The notes under the pieces are model-generated. The model was not told where the DNA came from. It saw only the letters and a list, made by a program, of their open reading frames with translations, and searched no databases. A stretch of 42,298 bases of DNA, from positions 1 through 42,298 of the forward strand of contig SCQX01000267.1 of NCBI GenBank assembly GCA_004298545.1, in the 5' to 3' direction. A program made the position numbers and the translations under genes. Position 1 is the first letter of the stretch. Every line of letters begins with the position of its first letter. Below are positions 25,746-35,117 of this stretch, piece by piece. The stretch is from Candidimonas sp. Its GTDB lineage: Bacteria; Pseudomonadota; Gammaproteobacteria; Burkholderiales; Burkholderiaceae_B.

Positions 25746-25786
25746 CACCACGGGCCCCACTATCAGCGGGCGGGCCCGTGGTGTTT
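25746..25786 (+). terminator. Stem-loop terminator after flhC
   Basis: CACCACGGGCCC at 25746-25757 pairs perfectly with GGGCCCGTGGTG at 25772-25783, a 12-bp GC-rich stem with a 14-base loop, followed by a short TTT. It lies 31 bases past the flhC stop and before the next gene. The T run is short, so termination efficiency is uncertain. Confidence 0.7.
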
Positions 25787-25915
25787 CCCCCACTTCAGCA
25801 GGAACGCGTCGAGCACCTGCACGTAACGGCTGCGTGCCAGACGCGCGCCGCGCTCGCACAACGCTGCCGGTTACGCAACAAAACTTGGGAACATCTTGTA
25901 TCGGGATGCAATCCA

Positions 25916-26461
25916 ATGAATAATGCCGACATGACTGCGCCAACGGCACTTCGCTTTCAAAGAACCGCGCTACCCGGTTTGCTCAGCGCGCTGTTGCTGC
26001 TGGCAGGCTGCGCGGGCACCCCGCCACGGGAATCCAGACTGGGTGCCCGGTTCAGCCAATCGGTGGCGGTGAGCCCAAGCAAGCGCGACGACGTCATCAT
26101 CATGGCGCTCGCGCAATTGAACACGCGCTACCGCTATGGCGGCGGCTCGCCGGCAGAAGGTTTCGACTGCAGCGGCCTGGTCGACTATGTTTTCCGAACT
26201 GCCGCCGATACCGGCCTGCCACACAGCACGGAACGCATCGCCGAGATCAGCCGCCCGGTGAACCGGGCGAATCTCAGCCCGGGCGATCTGGTGTTTTTCA
26301 ACACCTTGCACCAGCGCTACTCGCACATGGGAATCTATCTTGGCCACGGGCGGTTCATCAACGCGCCATCGACCGGAGGCGTCGTGCGCATCGACTCGCT
26401 CGACAGCCATTACTTCGCCACGCGCTTCGATGGCGCCAGAACCCTGTTCTCGGCAAACTGA
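25916..26461 (+). CDS. NlpC/P60 (C40) cell-wall peptidase lipoprotein
   Basis: A 181-residue secreted protein. The signal sequence ends in a lipobox (LLLLAGC, about residues 29-35), so it is probably an outer-membrane lipoprotein like Spr/MepS. The NlpC/P60 domain has the catalytic cysteine in GFDCSGLVDYVF and the catalytic histidine in YSHMGIYLGHGRFINAP, with LSPGDLVFF between them. It likely cleaves peptidoglycan cross-linking peptides. The start at 25916 is chosen because it opens just before the signal peptide; Met at 25931 is an alternative. It stands alone between flhC and a convergent glpD five bases away. Confidence 0.9.
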   Translation: MNNADMTAPTALRFQRTALPGLLSALLLLAGCAGTPPRESRLGARFSQSVAVSPSKRDDVIIMALAQLNTRYRYGGGSPAEGFDCSGLVDYVFRTAADTGLPHSTERIAEISRPVNRANLSPGDLVFFNTLHQRYSHMGIYLGHGRFINAPSTGGVVRIDSLDSHYFATRFDGARTLFSAN

Positions 26462-26466
26462 CGGCG

Positions 26467-28062
26467 CTACACGGGTAGGCGCAGGTAATGCTCCGCCAGG
26501 CGCAAAAAATCATCCAGGCGTGGATCCACGCCCAGCTCCTCCCGCAGAAGCTCGGCTACACGGGGCGCCGTGTGGGCCGCGAGGCGGGCATCGAGAAAAA
26601 GCAAGCGGTAGCGGCGCGCCAGCACGTCTTCTACCGACCGCGCATATTCATACCGTGCCGCGAAACGCACCATGGCCTCGGTCAGCCCATCGGCCAGGAC
26701 GGTGTCGCAGCCATCGAGCCGCCGCAACCACTGTGCTTCTTCTCCATAGGCCTCGATGCCGGGCGTGGTCGTCAACGTGGCACGGTAGGTGGCGCCCGCC
26801 ACTGCCCCCAGCAGCACGTGCGTATCGGTCGAACAGGGCGGAAGCGACGGCAGCAGGCCCGCTTCGACGCAACGCGCCAGAACATCCGCGGCCATGGCGC
26901 GGTAAGTCGTCCACTTGCCGCCCGTGACCGTGACCAAGCCGCTGGGGCTGACCAATACCGTGTGCTCGCGGCTGATCTTTTTGGTATTGCCCTCTTCGCC
27001 ATCGGATGGACGCACGAGCGGCCGCAAACCGACCCACACGCTGCGGACATCTTCGCGCGCGGGCCGGCGGCTGAGATAATTTCCCGCTTCACCGAGAATG
27101 AAGTCGACTTCCGCCGGGAAAGCGTCAGGCTCGCGCGACAGATCCTGACGCAAGGTGTCGGTGGTGCCCAGCACCACTTTACCCAGCCACGGCACCGCAA
27201 ACAACACGCGGCCGTCGTGCGTCTTCGGAACAAGCAGTGCGTGGTCGCCACGCAGGAAGTCCCGATCGACGACCAGGTGCACGCCCTGGCTTGGTTCAAC
27301 GACCGGCCTGATGGCGCGATGCAGCGCCCGCCCTTCATTGCGGCGGATTTCATCCACCCAGACGCCGGTCGCATTCACCACGCAGCGAGCCAATACCTGG
27401 AATTCAGCGCCGCTTTCGGCATCTTTCACACGCACACCAGTCATGCGTCCCTGTTCATGCACCAGATCGGTGACCGCACAGTAGTTGACCAACAGGGCAC
27501 CCCGGGCGGCCGCCGTTCTTGCAAGCGCCAATGCCAGACGCGCGTCGTCGAACTGCCCATCCCAATACTTGACACCGCCCTTGAGCCCCGCCACGCGTAC
27601 CCCGGGCAGACAGCGCTCGGTGCCGCCGGCACCCAGCAGTTCGGTATTGCCCAGGCCCGCTTTCCCGGCGAGCACGTCGTACAGCTTGAGCCCGGTCCCG
27701 TAGAACGGCATCTCCCAATAGTGATAGCAAGGCATGACGAAAGGCAAAGGCCGGGTCAAATGCGGTGCGATACGCAACAGCACGGTGCGCTCACGCAATG
27801 CTTCGCGAACGAGCGACACATTGCCCTGCGCCAGGTAACGCACGCCGCCATGCACCAGTTTCGTCGCGCGCGACGACGTGCCCTTGGCAAAATCATGAGA
27901 CTCGAACAATACGACCGACAAGCCGCGAAGCGCCGCATCGAGCGCCACACCCAGCCCGCTTGCACCGCCGCCGATGACCGCCAGGTCGCAGTGCCCGCGT
28001 TCCGCCAGCGCCGACAAAAGCTGTGATCGATCGGTGGAAAGTGGTTCCGCCCGTGCTGTCAT
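26467..28062 (-). CDS. glpD: Aerobic glycerol-3-phosphate dehydrogenase
   Basis: A 531-residue membrane-associated FAD enzyme that oxidises glycerol-3-phosphate to dihydroxyacetone phosphate and passes electrons to quinone. Visible motifs are the FAD site (LAVIGGGASGLGVALDAALR), the family signature FAKGTSSRATKLVHGGVRYL, LKGGVKYWDGQFDDARLALA, and GGKWTTYRAMAADVL. The start ATG at 28062 has GGGAGG seven bases ahead. It is divergent from glpR with a shared 186-bp control region, the usual glp layout. Function is well supported. Confidence 0.96.
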   Translation of the reverse strand: MTARAEPLSTDRSQLLSALAERGHCDLAVIGGGASGLGVALDAALRGLSVVLFESHDFAKGTSSRATKLVHGGVRYLAQGNVSLVREALRERTVLLRIAPHLTRPLPFVMPCYHYWEMPFYGTGLKLYDVLAGKAGLGNTELLGAGGTERCLPGVRVAGLKGGVKYWDGQFDDARLALALARTAAARGALLVNYCAVTDLVHEQGRMTGVRVKDAESGAEFQVLARCVVNATGVWVDEIRRNEGRALHRAIRPVVEPSQGVHLVVDRDFLRGDHALLVPKTHDGRVLFAVPWLGKVVLGTTDTLRQDLSREPDAFPAEVDFILGEAGNYLSRRPAREDVRSVWVGLRPLVRPSDGEEGNTKKISREHTVLVSPSGLVTVTGGKWTTYRAMAADVLARCVEAGLLPSLPPCSTDTHVLLGAVAGATYRATLTTTPGIEAYGEEAQWLRRLDGCDTVLADGLTEAMVRFAARYEYARSVEDVLARRYRLLFLDARLAAHTAPRVAELLREELGVDPRLDDFLRLAEHYLRLPV

Positions 28063-28094
28063 CAAAAGCCTCCCAGGACTCGGGGATTATCTAA

Positions 28095-28177
28095 TTCCTT
28101 TCACTTCTGATCATTATCGTTCGTTTCACGGCACCACGCCATTAGAAACGCGATACTGCAGCGTTCCTTTCGTTTCG
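28095..28177. promoter_or_regulatory. Putative GlpR operator repeats between glpD and glpR
   Basis: Three copies of TTCSTTTC occur in the glpD-glpR spacer: TTCCTTTC at 28095-28102, TTCGTTTC at 28120-28127 and TTCCTTTC at 28164-28171, the last followed by GTTTCG. DeoR-family GlpR proteins bind repeated TTTCG-like sites, so these are good candidates for autoregulation and glpD repression released by glycerol-3-phosphate. The assignment is inferred from position and repetition. Confidence 0.5.
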
Positions 28178-28248
28178 GTGTAAAGTTCTTGCAGTCGACA
28201 GCCGCCCAAACGCCGCAAATTCGGAAGAGACCAGGACAGGACCGCCAC

Positions 28249-29043
28249 ATGACACCCAACCCGCGGCAGCACCGCCTGCTGGCCTACGTGCGGGGGCAGC
28301 AATCCTCAACGGTGGATGAGCTGGCCGCGCGGCTTGGCGTCACGGCGCAAACCATTCGGCGCGATGTGCAGCGGATGGCCGAGGCCGGCTTGCTGGCCCG
28401 CTTCCACGGCGGCGTCAGCATACCCAGTTCGACAACCGAAAATCTTGCGCACACGCAGCGCGAGACTCTGAACGCTCCTGGCAAGCGCCGCATCGCCGAC
28501 ACCGTGGCGCGCGCCGTTCCCAACGGATGCTCGCTGTTCATCAACATTGGCACGACGACCGAGGCAATCGCCCGGGCGCTGATGCGGCACACCGGATTGC
28601 ACGTCGTCACCAACGATCTCAATGTGGCGGCAACCCTCAGCCGCAACCGCGGCTGTGAAGTCATCGTGGCGGGCGGTGTCGTGCGCCCGCGCGACGGCGG
28701 CATCGTTGGCGAGGCGACCATCGATTTCATTCGCCAGTTCAAGGTGGACATCGCCCTCATCGGCATCTCAAGCATCGAAGCCGACGGATCGTTGCGCGAT
28801 TACGACTACCGCGAAGTCAAAGTATCCCAGGCCATCATTGCGCACGCCCGCGAGATCTGGCTGGCGGCCGATACGACGAAATTCAACCGCCGGGCAATGG
28901 TCAAGGTGGCGGACATCGCACAGATCGACCAACTATTCACCGACGCCGCCCTGCCCGACCCGTTCCCCGCACTTCTGGCTCAGGCGAACGTGCATTGCAA
29001 CATCGCCGAATCCGCCGGCAGATCCAGAGCCGAATCGACCTGA
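28249..29043 (+). CDS. glpR: DeoR-family repressor GlpR
   Basis: A 264-residue DeoR-type regulator. The N-terminal winged helix-turn-helix ([20 protein letters not shown], then [20 protein letters not shown] and FHGG) is followed by the sugar-phosphate sensor domain ([58 protein letters not shown]). The start at 28249 gives the normal N-terminus and has AGGACAGGA upstream. Its position between glpD and glpK identifies it as the glycerol-3-phosphate-responsive repressor. Confidence 0.93.
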   Translation: MTPNPRQHRLLAYVRGQQSSTVDELAARLGVTAQTIRRDVQRMAEAGLLARFHGGVSIPSSTTENLAHTQRETLNAPGKRRIADTVARAVPNGCSLFINIGTTTEAIARALMRHTGLHVVTNDLNVAATLSRNRGCEVIVAGGVVRPRDGGIVGEATIDFIRQFKVDIALIGISSIEADGSLRDYDYREVKVSQAIIAHAREIWLAADTTKFNRRAMVKVADIAQIDQLFTDAALPDPFPALLAQANVHCNIAESAGRSRAEST

Positions 29044-29050
29044 AATCGCC

Positions 29051-30547
29051 ATGGCCTACCTGCTTGCTTTCGATCAAGGCACGTCGAGTTCGCGCAGCAT
29101 CGTATTCGATGCGGATACGGGCGGCATCGTTGCCACCGCGCAGCGGGAGTTGACACAATACTATCCCCGACCAGGGTGGGTGGAACACGATCCCATGGAA
29201 ATCTGGTCGACCCAGTTGCAAACAGCGCGCGACGCCATGGCCAAAGCGGGAGCCATGGCGGCTGACATTCTGGCCGTGGGCATCACGAACCAGCGCGAGA
29301 CCACCATTCTCTGGCACCGACACACCGGCAACCCCCTGCACAACGCCATCGTCTGGCAAGATCGCCGGTCGGAGCCCATTTGCGACGACCTGCGCCGCCA
29401 GGGCCTGGAGACCGTCGTGCGGGAAAAGACCGGACTGCGCATCGACGCCTACTTCGCGGCCACCAAGCTCAAATGGATTCTGGACAACGTGCCCGCGGCC
29501 AGGCCGCTCGCGCAGCGCGGGGAGCTTGCCTTCGGCACCGTCGACTCCTGGCTGATGTGGCAGCTCACCAAAGGTCGCGTGCACGCCACCGATGTCACGA
29601 ACGCCTCGCGCACCATGCTGTTCGATATCCGCAAGAACCAGTGGGACGCGGAGCTGCTGCGGGCTCTGGACATCCCGCCCTCGCTGCTGCCAACCGTGCA
29701 CCCATCCAGCGGGGAATTCGGCATTCTCGACCCCGGCCTGCTGGGCGGGTCCATTCCCATTTGCGGCGTCGCCGGCGACCAGCAGAGCGCCCTCTTCGGT
29801 CAGGCCTGCTTCCGCGAGGGCATGGCAAAGAATACCTACGGAACCGGCTGCTTCACGCTGATGCACACGGGATCGACGTTCCAGGAATCGCGCAATGGCC
29901 TGCTGACCACCAGCGCGGCCCAGGTCGACGCGCATCCCGAGTGCGCCATCGAGGGCAGCGTGTTCGTTGGCGGCGCAGTCGTCCAGTGGCTGCGCGACGG
30001 GCTGCACGCGATAACGCGCAGCCGCGATGTGGAGGCACTGGCAAAAACCGTGCCGGATTCCGACGGCGTCATGGTCGTTCCCGCATTCACGGGCCTGGGA
30101 GCGCCCTACTGGCAGCCCGACGCGCGCGGGTCGATCACCGGCCTGACGCGCGGAACCACGCTTGCCCACATCGCGCGTGCCGCGCTCGACAGCATCGCCT
30201 ATCAGAGCGCGGCATTGCTGCAAGCCATGAGTCGCGACGCGACCGCGGCCGGCGCCGCGCCCCTGGCCGAGCTACGGGTGGACGGTGGCGCCTGCGTCAA
30301 CGACCTTTTGATGCAATTCCAGGCCGACCTGCTGGGCATTCCGGTCGTGCGCCCCACCATCACGGAAACCACCGCCCTCGGCGCGGCGTATCTGGCGGGC
30401 CTTGCCTGCGGGGCGTTCGCCAGCAAGGACGCGTTGAGCAAACTCTGGCGAATCGACCGCACGTTCACGCCGAAAATGGACCGCAAAGAGGCGGCGGCCC
30501 TGATGGCGCGCTGGGAGCATGCGGTACGGCAGACCTGCCTGCGGTAA
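29051..30547 (+). CDS. glpK: Glycerol kinase
   Basis: A 498-residue FGGY kinase that phosphorylates glycerol with ATP. It starts [20 protein letters not shown], the typical phosphate-binding opening. Other family blocks are [94 protein letters not shown], and [20 protein letters not shown]. It begins eight bases after glpR with no strong ribosome-binding site, suggesting coupling. No glpF glycerol channel gene is nearby. Confidence 0.97.
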   Translation: MAYLLAFDQGTSSSRSIVFDADTGGIVATAQRELTQYYPRPGWVEHDPMEIWSTQLQTARDAMAKAGAMAADILAVGITNQRETTILWHRHTGNPLHNAIVWQDRRSEPICDDLRRQGLETVVREKTGLRIDAYFAATKLKWILDNVPAARPLAQRGELAFGTVDSWLMWQLTKGRVHATDVTNASRTMLFDIRKNQWDAELLRALDIPPSLLPTVHPSSGEFGILDPGLLGGSIPICGVAGDQQSALFGQACFREGMAKNTYGTGCFTLMHTGSTFQESRNGLLTTSAAQVDAHPECAIEGSVFVGGAVVQWLRDGLHAITRSRDVEALAKTVPDSDGVMVVPAFTGLGAPYWQPDARGSITGLTRGTTLAHIARAALDSIAYQSAALLQAMSRDATAAGAAPLAELRVDGGACVNDLLMQFQADLLGIPVVRPTITETTALGAAYLAGLACGAFASKDALSKLWRIDRTFTPKMDRKEAAALMARWEHAVRQTCLR

Positions 30548-30632
30548 GGATACGGTACGAATCACCCCGCCCGTGAACCAAGCCCCCAACGCGTGGTACC
30601 GATGCGCGCAGGAAATCAAAGCCGCCAGCGCC

Positions 30633-30992
30633 CTACCTTGCGGCGGTTGCGATGATTTCCACCAGAAGCCCGGGGTTCGCCAGCTTCGCCTCGCACGTGG
30701 CCCGCGCGGGTTTCGCATCCGCGGGAATCCACTCCGACCACGCGGCGTTCATGCCCGCGAAATCCCGTTCGATGTCCTTCAGCCAGATTTGAACCACGAG
30801 CAAATGGGACTTGTCCGTCCCGAGTTTTTCGAGGTAGTGATCGATCTTCGCAAGCGCATCGCGGGTCTGCGCCCGCGCGTCTCCGGCGACACTTGCCGTG
30901 ACGCCCGCAAGGTAGATCGTGTCGCCGTGCACGACGGCGCGGCAAAAACGTTCGCCGGGATCGATGCGTTCTATGGTCTTTATCGTGTTCAT
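30633..30992 (-). CDS. RidA-family reactive imine/enamine deaminase
   Basis: A 119-residue YjgF/YER057c/UK114-family protein. Recognisable parts are DTIYLAGVTASVAGDARAQT near the start and the C-terminal PARATCEAKLANPGLLVEII, where the arginine of the active site is kept. RidA proteins hydrolyse imines and enamines released by flavin- or PLP-dependent enzymes. It is the last gene of the amine-oxidation operon, its ATG overlapping the preceding flavoprotein stop by four bases, which fits imine clean-up for those oxidases. Subfamily uncertain (not the enteric RidA proper). Confidence 0.88.
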   Translation of the reverse strand: MNTIKTIERIDPGERFCRAVVHGDTIYLAGVTASVAGDARAQTRDALAKIDHYLEKLGTDKSHLLVVQIWLKDIERDFAGMNAAWSEWIPADAKPARATCEAKLANPGLLVEIIATAAR

Positions 30993-32143
30993 GTGCGTTT
31001 CTCCTTCTGGAAGCGACTGATGGAAAATGATGAAATGGGCAGTTGCGTGCTGCCTGACGTCAGCAATTCGGCAATGATCCGACCCACGATGGGCCCGAGT
31101 TCGAAGCCATGCGCCGAAAAGCCGAATGCGTGAAACGCGCTTTCATGGCGGCTGCTGCGCCCGATGACCGGCAGATCGTCGGGCATGCGCGCCTCGATGC
31201 CGGCCCAGGCCCGCGCGACTACGGCGTCGCGCATGAACGGGAAAAGCTCGCACACCATTCGCGCTGACGCCGCCAGCGATGGCAGACACAGGCTTATCCG
31301 TTCCCGCGAATGATCGAGACGGGCGCGCCGGGCGCCGCCAATGAGCACGGTGCCGTTGGCACGCTGCTTGAGCGACAAGGCGCGGCCCGTGCCCAGAATG
31401 ACCGGGTGGAGGAAGCGGCGCATGCGCAGCGTCACCATCATCATGGGCGCAATGGGTGACAAGGGCACGGGTTCGCCCCATTGGCTTGCGAACCGCCCCG
31501 CCCAGGCGCCGGCACAATTGACGATACGCGGCGCGAAGAAGACCCCGGACGACGTCGATACCTGCCACTGGCCAGCAACCGGCATGGCCGCATGCGCGGC
31601 CACGCCTTCCACGAAACGCGCGCCAAGCGCGGTGGCTTTGCGGCGAAAGGCCAGGACGGTGCAAAAAGGGTCGGCCACGCCATCGGCCTCGGCAATCAAC
31701 GCACCCGATACCCACGGCACAAGCGCCGGCACCCGCGCATGCAGCTCCTCCGCATCGAGCCATCGTTCATGGTCATAACCGCTGGCAGCAAGCGTTTGCA
31801 CTCGCGCGCGCAACTGTGATGCCTCATCGTCGTTTTCAGCGATTTGAATTTGTCCCACGGACGCAAATCCGCAATCATCGTCGACAAGATCGCCAATGCG
31901 GTGCCAGAGATCGCGCGCGGCAAGCGCCAGGGGTATCTCGGCGGGATGACGACCCAGCGTGCGCACGCCGCCGGCATTGACCCCGGAAGCATGCCGCCCG
32001 GAATAATCCTTTTCGAGGACCACCACCCGCGCGCCGTGGCGGGCAAGGTTCAGCGCGACGGAACAGCCATGCAGCCCCGCGCCGATGACGATGACATCGG
32101 CACCACGGCGAGCGATCGATTCGGGACCCAGGGTGGCGGCCAT
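30989..32143 (-). CDS. DAO-family FAD-dependent amine oxidase/dehydrogenase
   Basis: A 384-residue flavoprotein of the glycine/D-amino-acid oxidase (DadA/SoxB-like) family. The Rossmann FAD site (DVIVIGAGLHGCSVALNLAR) is at about residues 17-36, followed by GRHASGVNAGGVRTLGRHP, a second family block. The C-terminus has GIEARMPDDLPVIGRSS and FGFSAHGFELGPIVGRIIAE. Such enzymes oxidise the carbon-nitrogen bond of amino or imino acids. The ATG at 32143 is preferred over a GTG one codon upstream. It overlaps ridA downstream and follows the HcnB-like gene by 12 bases. Substrate unknown; the operon holds a second DAO-type protein. Confidence 0.85.
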   Translation of the reverse strand: MAATLGPESIARRGADVIVIGAGLHGCSVALNLARHGARVVVLEKDYSGRHASGVNAGGVRTLGRHPAEIPLALAARDLWHRIGDLVDDDCGFASVGQIQIAENDDEASQLRARVQTLAASGYDHERWLDAEELHARVPALVPWVSGALIAEADGVADPFCTVLAFRRKATALGARFVEGVAAHAAMPVAGQWQVSTSSGVFFAPRIVNCAGAWAGRFASQWGEPVPLSPIAPMMMVTLRMRRFLHPVILGTGRALSLKQRANGTVLIGGARRARLDHSRERISLCLPSLAASARMVCELFPFMRDAVVARAWAGIEARMPDDLPVIGRSSRHESAFHAFGFSAHGFELGPIVGRIIAELLTSGSTQLPISSFSISRFQKEKRT

Positions 32144-32155
32144 CACCGTCGCCTC

Positions 32156-33589
32156 TCAGACCGACCGGACGACCGCACGCCTGGATTCCTCGGTCTGCGG
32201 CAATGCGGCCAGTTCATCGAGCGTCACCGGCTTGGTCGGGTAACGCAGGCGGTAATAACCGACCTCGGACACAGGAACGCCGCGCGTCCGGGCAATGATC
32301 TCGGCAACCGTAAGCCCGCAGAACCGCCCCTGGCAAGGCCCCATGCCGCAACGCGTGAACGCCTTGACCTGGTTCGGCCCACGGCATCCCAGACGGACAC
32401 TGTCACGTACTTGCGCCGCCGTGACCTCTTCGCATCGACAAATGATCGTTTCATCGGCCGGACAGCGGAAATTCTCTGAAGGAAGGTACATCGCATCGAT
32501 GAAATCACGCCCGCGAAGAACACGGGCCAACGCCGCTTCAACCTCACCCGCCTGCGCGTCGCGCCGCGCCGCGCTCAAGTGTCCGAGTTCGCAAGCCGCC
32601 CACAGGCCCGCCCGGCGGCCACGATATTCCGCCGCCAGCGCACCGGCAATCCCAGCGCCATCACCCGCCACCATGATGCCCGGCTGCGAGCTTGCCCCCC
32701 ATTCATCGACGCGGGGTGCCCAGCACGCCTGCAAGTCATTCCATCGCAGCCTCAGTCCGGCGGCACGCGCAAGATTGATGTGAGGCACCACCCCCTGATG
32801 CACGATGAGGTGGTCGGCGCGCGTGATATGACTATATTTGCGCACCGCATAGCGCACGCGGCCCAGTTTCTTTTCGCCCAAGGCGGTCAGCGACGTGACG
32901 TGGCGGACGACCTGCGCGCTCGTGCGCACCGCGTGCAGTAGCCGGCGCCCTTTCGCGAAATAGGGCGAGCGCAGAAAAGCCCCCATGTACGGCAGCGCGC
33001 CGCGCAAACGCCCACGAGGCGTGGTGTCCAGGATCAGATCCACCATGACCCCGGCGTTCCTGTATTGCCAGGCAAGCTGGTAGAGCAAGGGCCCGGTGCC
33101 GGCAAGCACCGTCTTGTCCGATGGCGCCATGGCCGCCGTTTTGAGCGCAATCTGGGCGGCGCCCGCGGTCATGACGCCCGGCAGCGTCCAGCCGGGAAAG
33201 GGAAACGGGCGCTCCAACGCCCCAGTGGCCAGCAGAAGACGCCGCGTCCGCACGATTCGCGTCGCGCCGCCCGACGAGCAGGCGACGTCGAAGAGTGGCT
33301 CGCCCGAGGTATCGCCCAAGCGCGTGATGGCCCACACGGCGGTGGACGGCTCATAACGCACCGCCGACTCGGTCAACGCCTTGACCAGCGCCTCGCCGTA
33401 CCAGTAGTCCCGCCCCAGCACCGAGCGGTCGCGCAGCGGCGTCGTCGTGATCGAGCGATAGATCTGCCCCCCTGGCGCGGCTTGCTCATCGACCAGCATC
33501 ACATCGACACCATGCCGTGCCGCCACAATGGCCGCGGTCATTCCGGCCGGGCCTGCTCCCACGACCAGCAGTTCACAGGTGGCGGTCAT
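32156..33589 (-). CDS. HcnB / opine-oxidase-like FAD-NAD(P)-BFD subunit
   Basis: A 477-residue pyridine-nucleotide-disulfide-type flavoprotein. The FAD site is LLVVGAGPAGMTAAIVAARH (residues 8-27), with APGGQIYRS after it. A second nucleotide-binding region is at about 160-185 (VLAGTGPLLYQLAWQYRNAG). The C-terminus carries a BFD-like [2Fe-2S] domain with Cys384, Cys386, Cys414 and Cys419 (CRCEEV and CGMGPCQGRFC). This layout matches HcnB, opine oxidase subunit A and D-hydroxyproline dehydrogenase alpha subunits. Its ATG overlaps the small ferredoxin-like gene by four bases, so the subunits are likely made together. Confidence 0.88.
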   Translation of the reverse strand: MTATCELLVVGAGPAGMTAAIVAARHGVDVMLVDEQAAPGGQIYRSITTTPLRDRSVLGRDYWYGEALVKALTESAVRYEPSTAVWAITRLGDTSGEPLFDVACSSGGATRIVRTRRLLLATGALERPFPFPGWTLPGVMTAGAAQIALKTAAMAPSDKTVLAGTGPLLYQLAWQYRNAGVMVDLILDTTPRGRLRGALPYMGAFLRSPYFAKGRRLLHAVRTSAQVVRHVTSLTALGEKKLGRVRYAVRKYSHITRADHLIVHQGVVPHINLARAAGLRLRWNDLQACWAPRVDEWGASSQPGIMVAGDGAGIAGALAAEYRGRRAGLWAACELGHLSAARRDAQAGEVEAALARVLRGRDFIDAMYLPSENFRCPADETIICRCEEVTAAQVRDSVRLGCRGPNQVKAFTRCGMGPCQGRFCGLTVAEIIARTRGVPVSEVGYYRLRYPTKPVTLDELAALPQTEESRRAVVRSV

Positions 33590-33894
33590 GGCGCCAGCTC
33601 CCGCGGGCCGCGCTGCGATTCGATGCGCATGCCGTCGCGCACGACAACCGCGCAGGCCTGTTGATTCTGGCGCCCATCGATCGTGACCAGGCAGTCATAA
33701 CAAGCCCCCATCAGGCAGAACGGCCCCCGTGGCGCGCCACTTACCACCGTCGTTCGACACGCGACACGGTCAGCCAGAAGCAACGCCACGGCCACCGTGT
33801 CGCGCACGCCGCACGACTGGTCGACACCATCGATGGTGACGCTCACCCCCGCCCGTACCGGATGACGGGTTGCTCCATCAAGACGCTTGAACAT
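33586..33894 (-). CDS. HcnA-like [2Fe-2S] small subunit
   Basis: A 102-residue ferredoxin-like protein. Four cysteines in the expected spacing, Cys60, Cys65, Cys68 and Cys81 (GPFCLMGACYDCLVTIDG and QQAC), should bind one [2Fe-2S] cluster. It matches HcnA and the gamma subunits of three-part imino/opine dehydrogenases, with usual length. AAGGAG precedes the ATG. It overlaps the upstream oxidase gene by 17 bases and the HcnB-like gene by four, which supports a stoichiometric three-subunit complex. Confidence 0.9.
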   Translation of the reverse strand: MFKRLDGATRHPVRAGVSVTIDGVDQSCGVRDTVAVALLLADRVACRTTVVSGAPRGPFCLMGACYDCLVTIDGRQNQQACAVVVRDGMRIESQRGPRELAP

Positions 33895-35083
33895 GGAATC
33901 TCCTTGTGGAGAAAGGTGCCAATTCCTGGCTGAGAGAGCCGGCGGCGATCATCGGCGCAAGCTTCAAGGCATGAGCAGCGGCCAGTGTCACGCCGCTGTG
34001 GCACGCGGCCACGAAGGCGCCCGGACACAACGCCGACTGTTCATAAATTGGAAATCCATCTCGCGGCATCACGCGCAACGCCGACCACGCGCGCACGGCA
34101 TTCAATTGCCCCAACGCCGGCAGTGTGCGCCTCGCCCGATCCGCCAGGGTCGCCAGTACATCCCACCCGACGCTCTGGTCATCGAGTCCCGCGTCCTGCT
34201 GCGAATCGCCAATGAGCCAGGTTCCCTCCGCCATCTGCCTCAAGGTACTCAGCGGTACGCTCAGGCGTGGACGTGAGCGCTCGAGCACAATGATCTGGCC
34301 ACGCTGCGGGCGCACCGGCATGCTCAAACCAACCTGCGCGGCGAGCGCCGCGTTCCCGAGACCGGCCGCCATGACGACCTTGCGCGCGTCGATGCGGCCC
34401 CGCGGCGTGGCGACACGGAAAAACCCGTTGCCCCACGCGATGGAACAGGCTGGCGTTTCGGGCAGATAATGAACCGGCCCCGAAGAGACGGCGGCGTGCA
34501 GCGCGCGCAACAGCCTGAGCGGATCGACGGCGCCATCCACGTCGGTCCAGATTGCCCCCGCGACATCCGGGCCGGCACCGGGCAGGACATCGGCCACTTC
34601 ATGACGGTCGAGCAGGCGCCACCCCCAGGCGGGCATGCCGGGCTGCGCGGCAAGGCCTTTCATGAACGAGACGCGCGCCCGCACTTCGTCTTCGCTCAGC
34701 ATGACATGCAGGCCACCCCGCTGCTCGAGGTGAACATCAACCCCCGTCTCGTCGAGCAAAGCGGCGGCAAGCGTTGGCCACAGGCGCGCCGCGCCCAATG
34801 TCCACGCGCCATAAGACGCCATGCCCATTCCCTTGCTCTGTACCCACACCAGCCCGAAATTCCCCCGCGACGCGCGATACGCCACATCGCCTTCGTCCAA
34901 CAGCGCAACGTGCGCAAGAGACTTCCCCAACCCGTAGGCAATAGCCGCGCCCACCAGTCCGGCGCCTATGACGGCCGCATCATAAATGCCATCGCCGCAC
35001 CCCGCGGCCGGCACACACCGCTGTTTCACAGACCATCCTCCAAACGTCGGTCGCGATAAAAACCCATCGTGACAAAAATTCAT
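33878..35083 (-). CDS. HcnC / opine-oxidase B-like FAD oxidase subunit
   Basis: About 401 residues from the ATG at 35083; a GTG at 35116, one base after the ATPase stop, would add 11 residues. The FAD Rossmann motif YDAAVIGAGLVGAAIAYGLG begins about residue 34. The family block ASRGNFGLVWVQSKG follows, and the C-terminus has SALRVMPRDGFPIYEQS and GAFVAACHSGVTLAAAHA, as in HcnC and opine oxidase B. Together with the two following genes it should form a three-part amine/imino-acid dehydrogenase. It is separate from the DAO-family protein at 30989-32143, so two oxidase subunits share one operon. Confidence 0.86.
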   Translation of the reverse strand: MNFCHDGFLSRPTFGGWSVKQRCVPAAGCGDGIYDAAVIGAGLVGAAIAYGLGKSLAHVALLDEGDVAYRASRGNFGLVWVQSKGMGMASYGAWTLGAARLWPTLAAALLDETGVDVHLEQRGGLHVMLSEDEVRARVSFMKGLAAQPGMPAWGWRLLDRHEVADVLPGAGPDVAGAIWTDVDGAVDPLRLLRALHAAVSSGPVHYLPETPACSIAWGNGFFRVATPRGRIDARKVVMAAGLGNAALAAQVGLSMPVRPQRGQIIVLERSRPRLSVPLSTLRQMAEGTWLIGDSQQDAGLDDQSVGWDVLATLADRARRTLPALGQLNAVRAWSALRVMPRDGFPIYEQSALCPGAFVAACHSGVTLAAAHALKLAPMIAAGSLSQELAPFSTRRFHVQAS

Positions 35084-35117
35084 CGCACAACCACCAGGGA
35101 AGGTCGATTTCCCCACT

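Noticed and set aside
26488-28026. 512-codon plus-strand frame opposite glpD
   Set aside because: Antisense shadow of a well-conserved enzyme; composition is typical of reverse-frame GC-rich sequence.
30548-30632. CGGTAC/GTACCG inverted repeat between glpK and ridA as a bidirectional terminator
   Set aside because: The arms are only six bases and the loop about 37 bases, with no T run on either side.
30989-35083. Calling the flavoenzyme genes a hydrogen cyanide synthase (hcnABC)
   Set aside because: The fold and subunit types match, but the importer, ETF, RidA and gene order point to catabolism, and hcnABC relatives include opine and hydroxyproline dehydrogenases.
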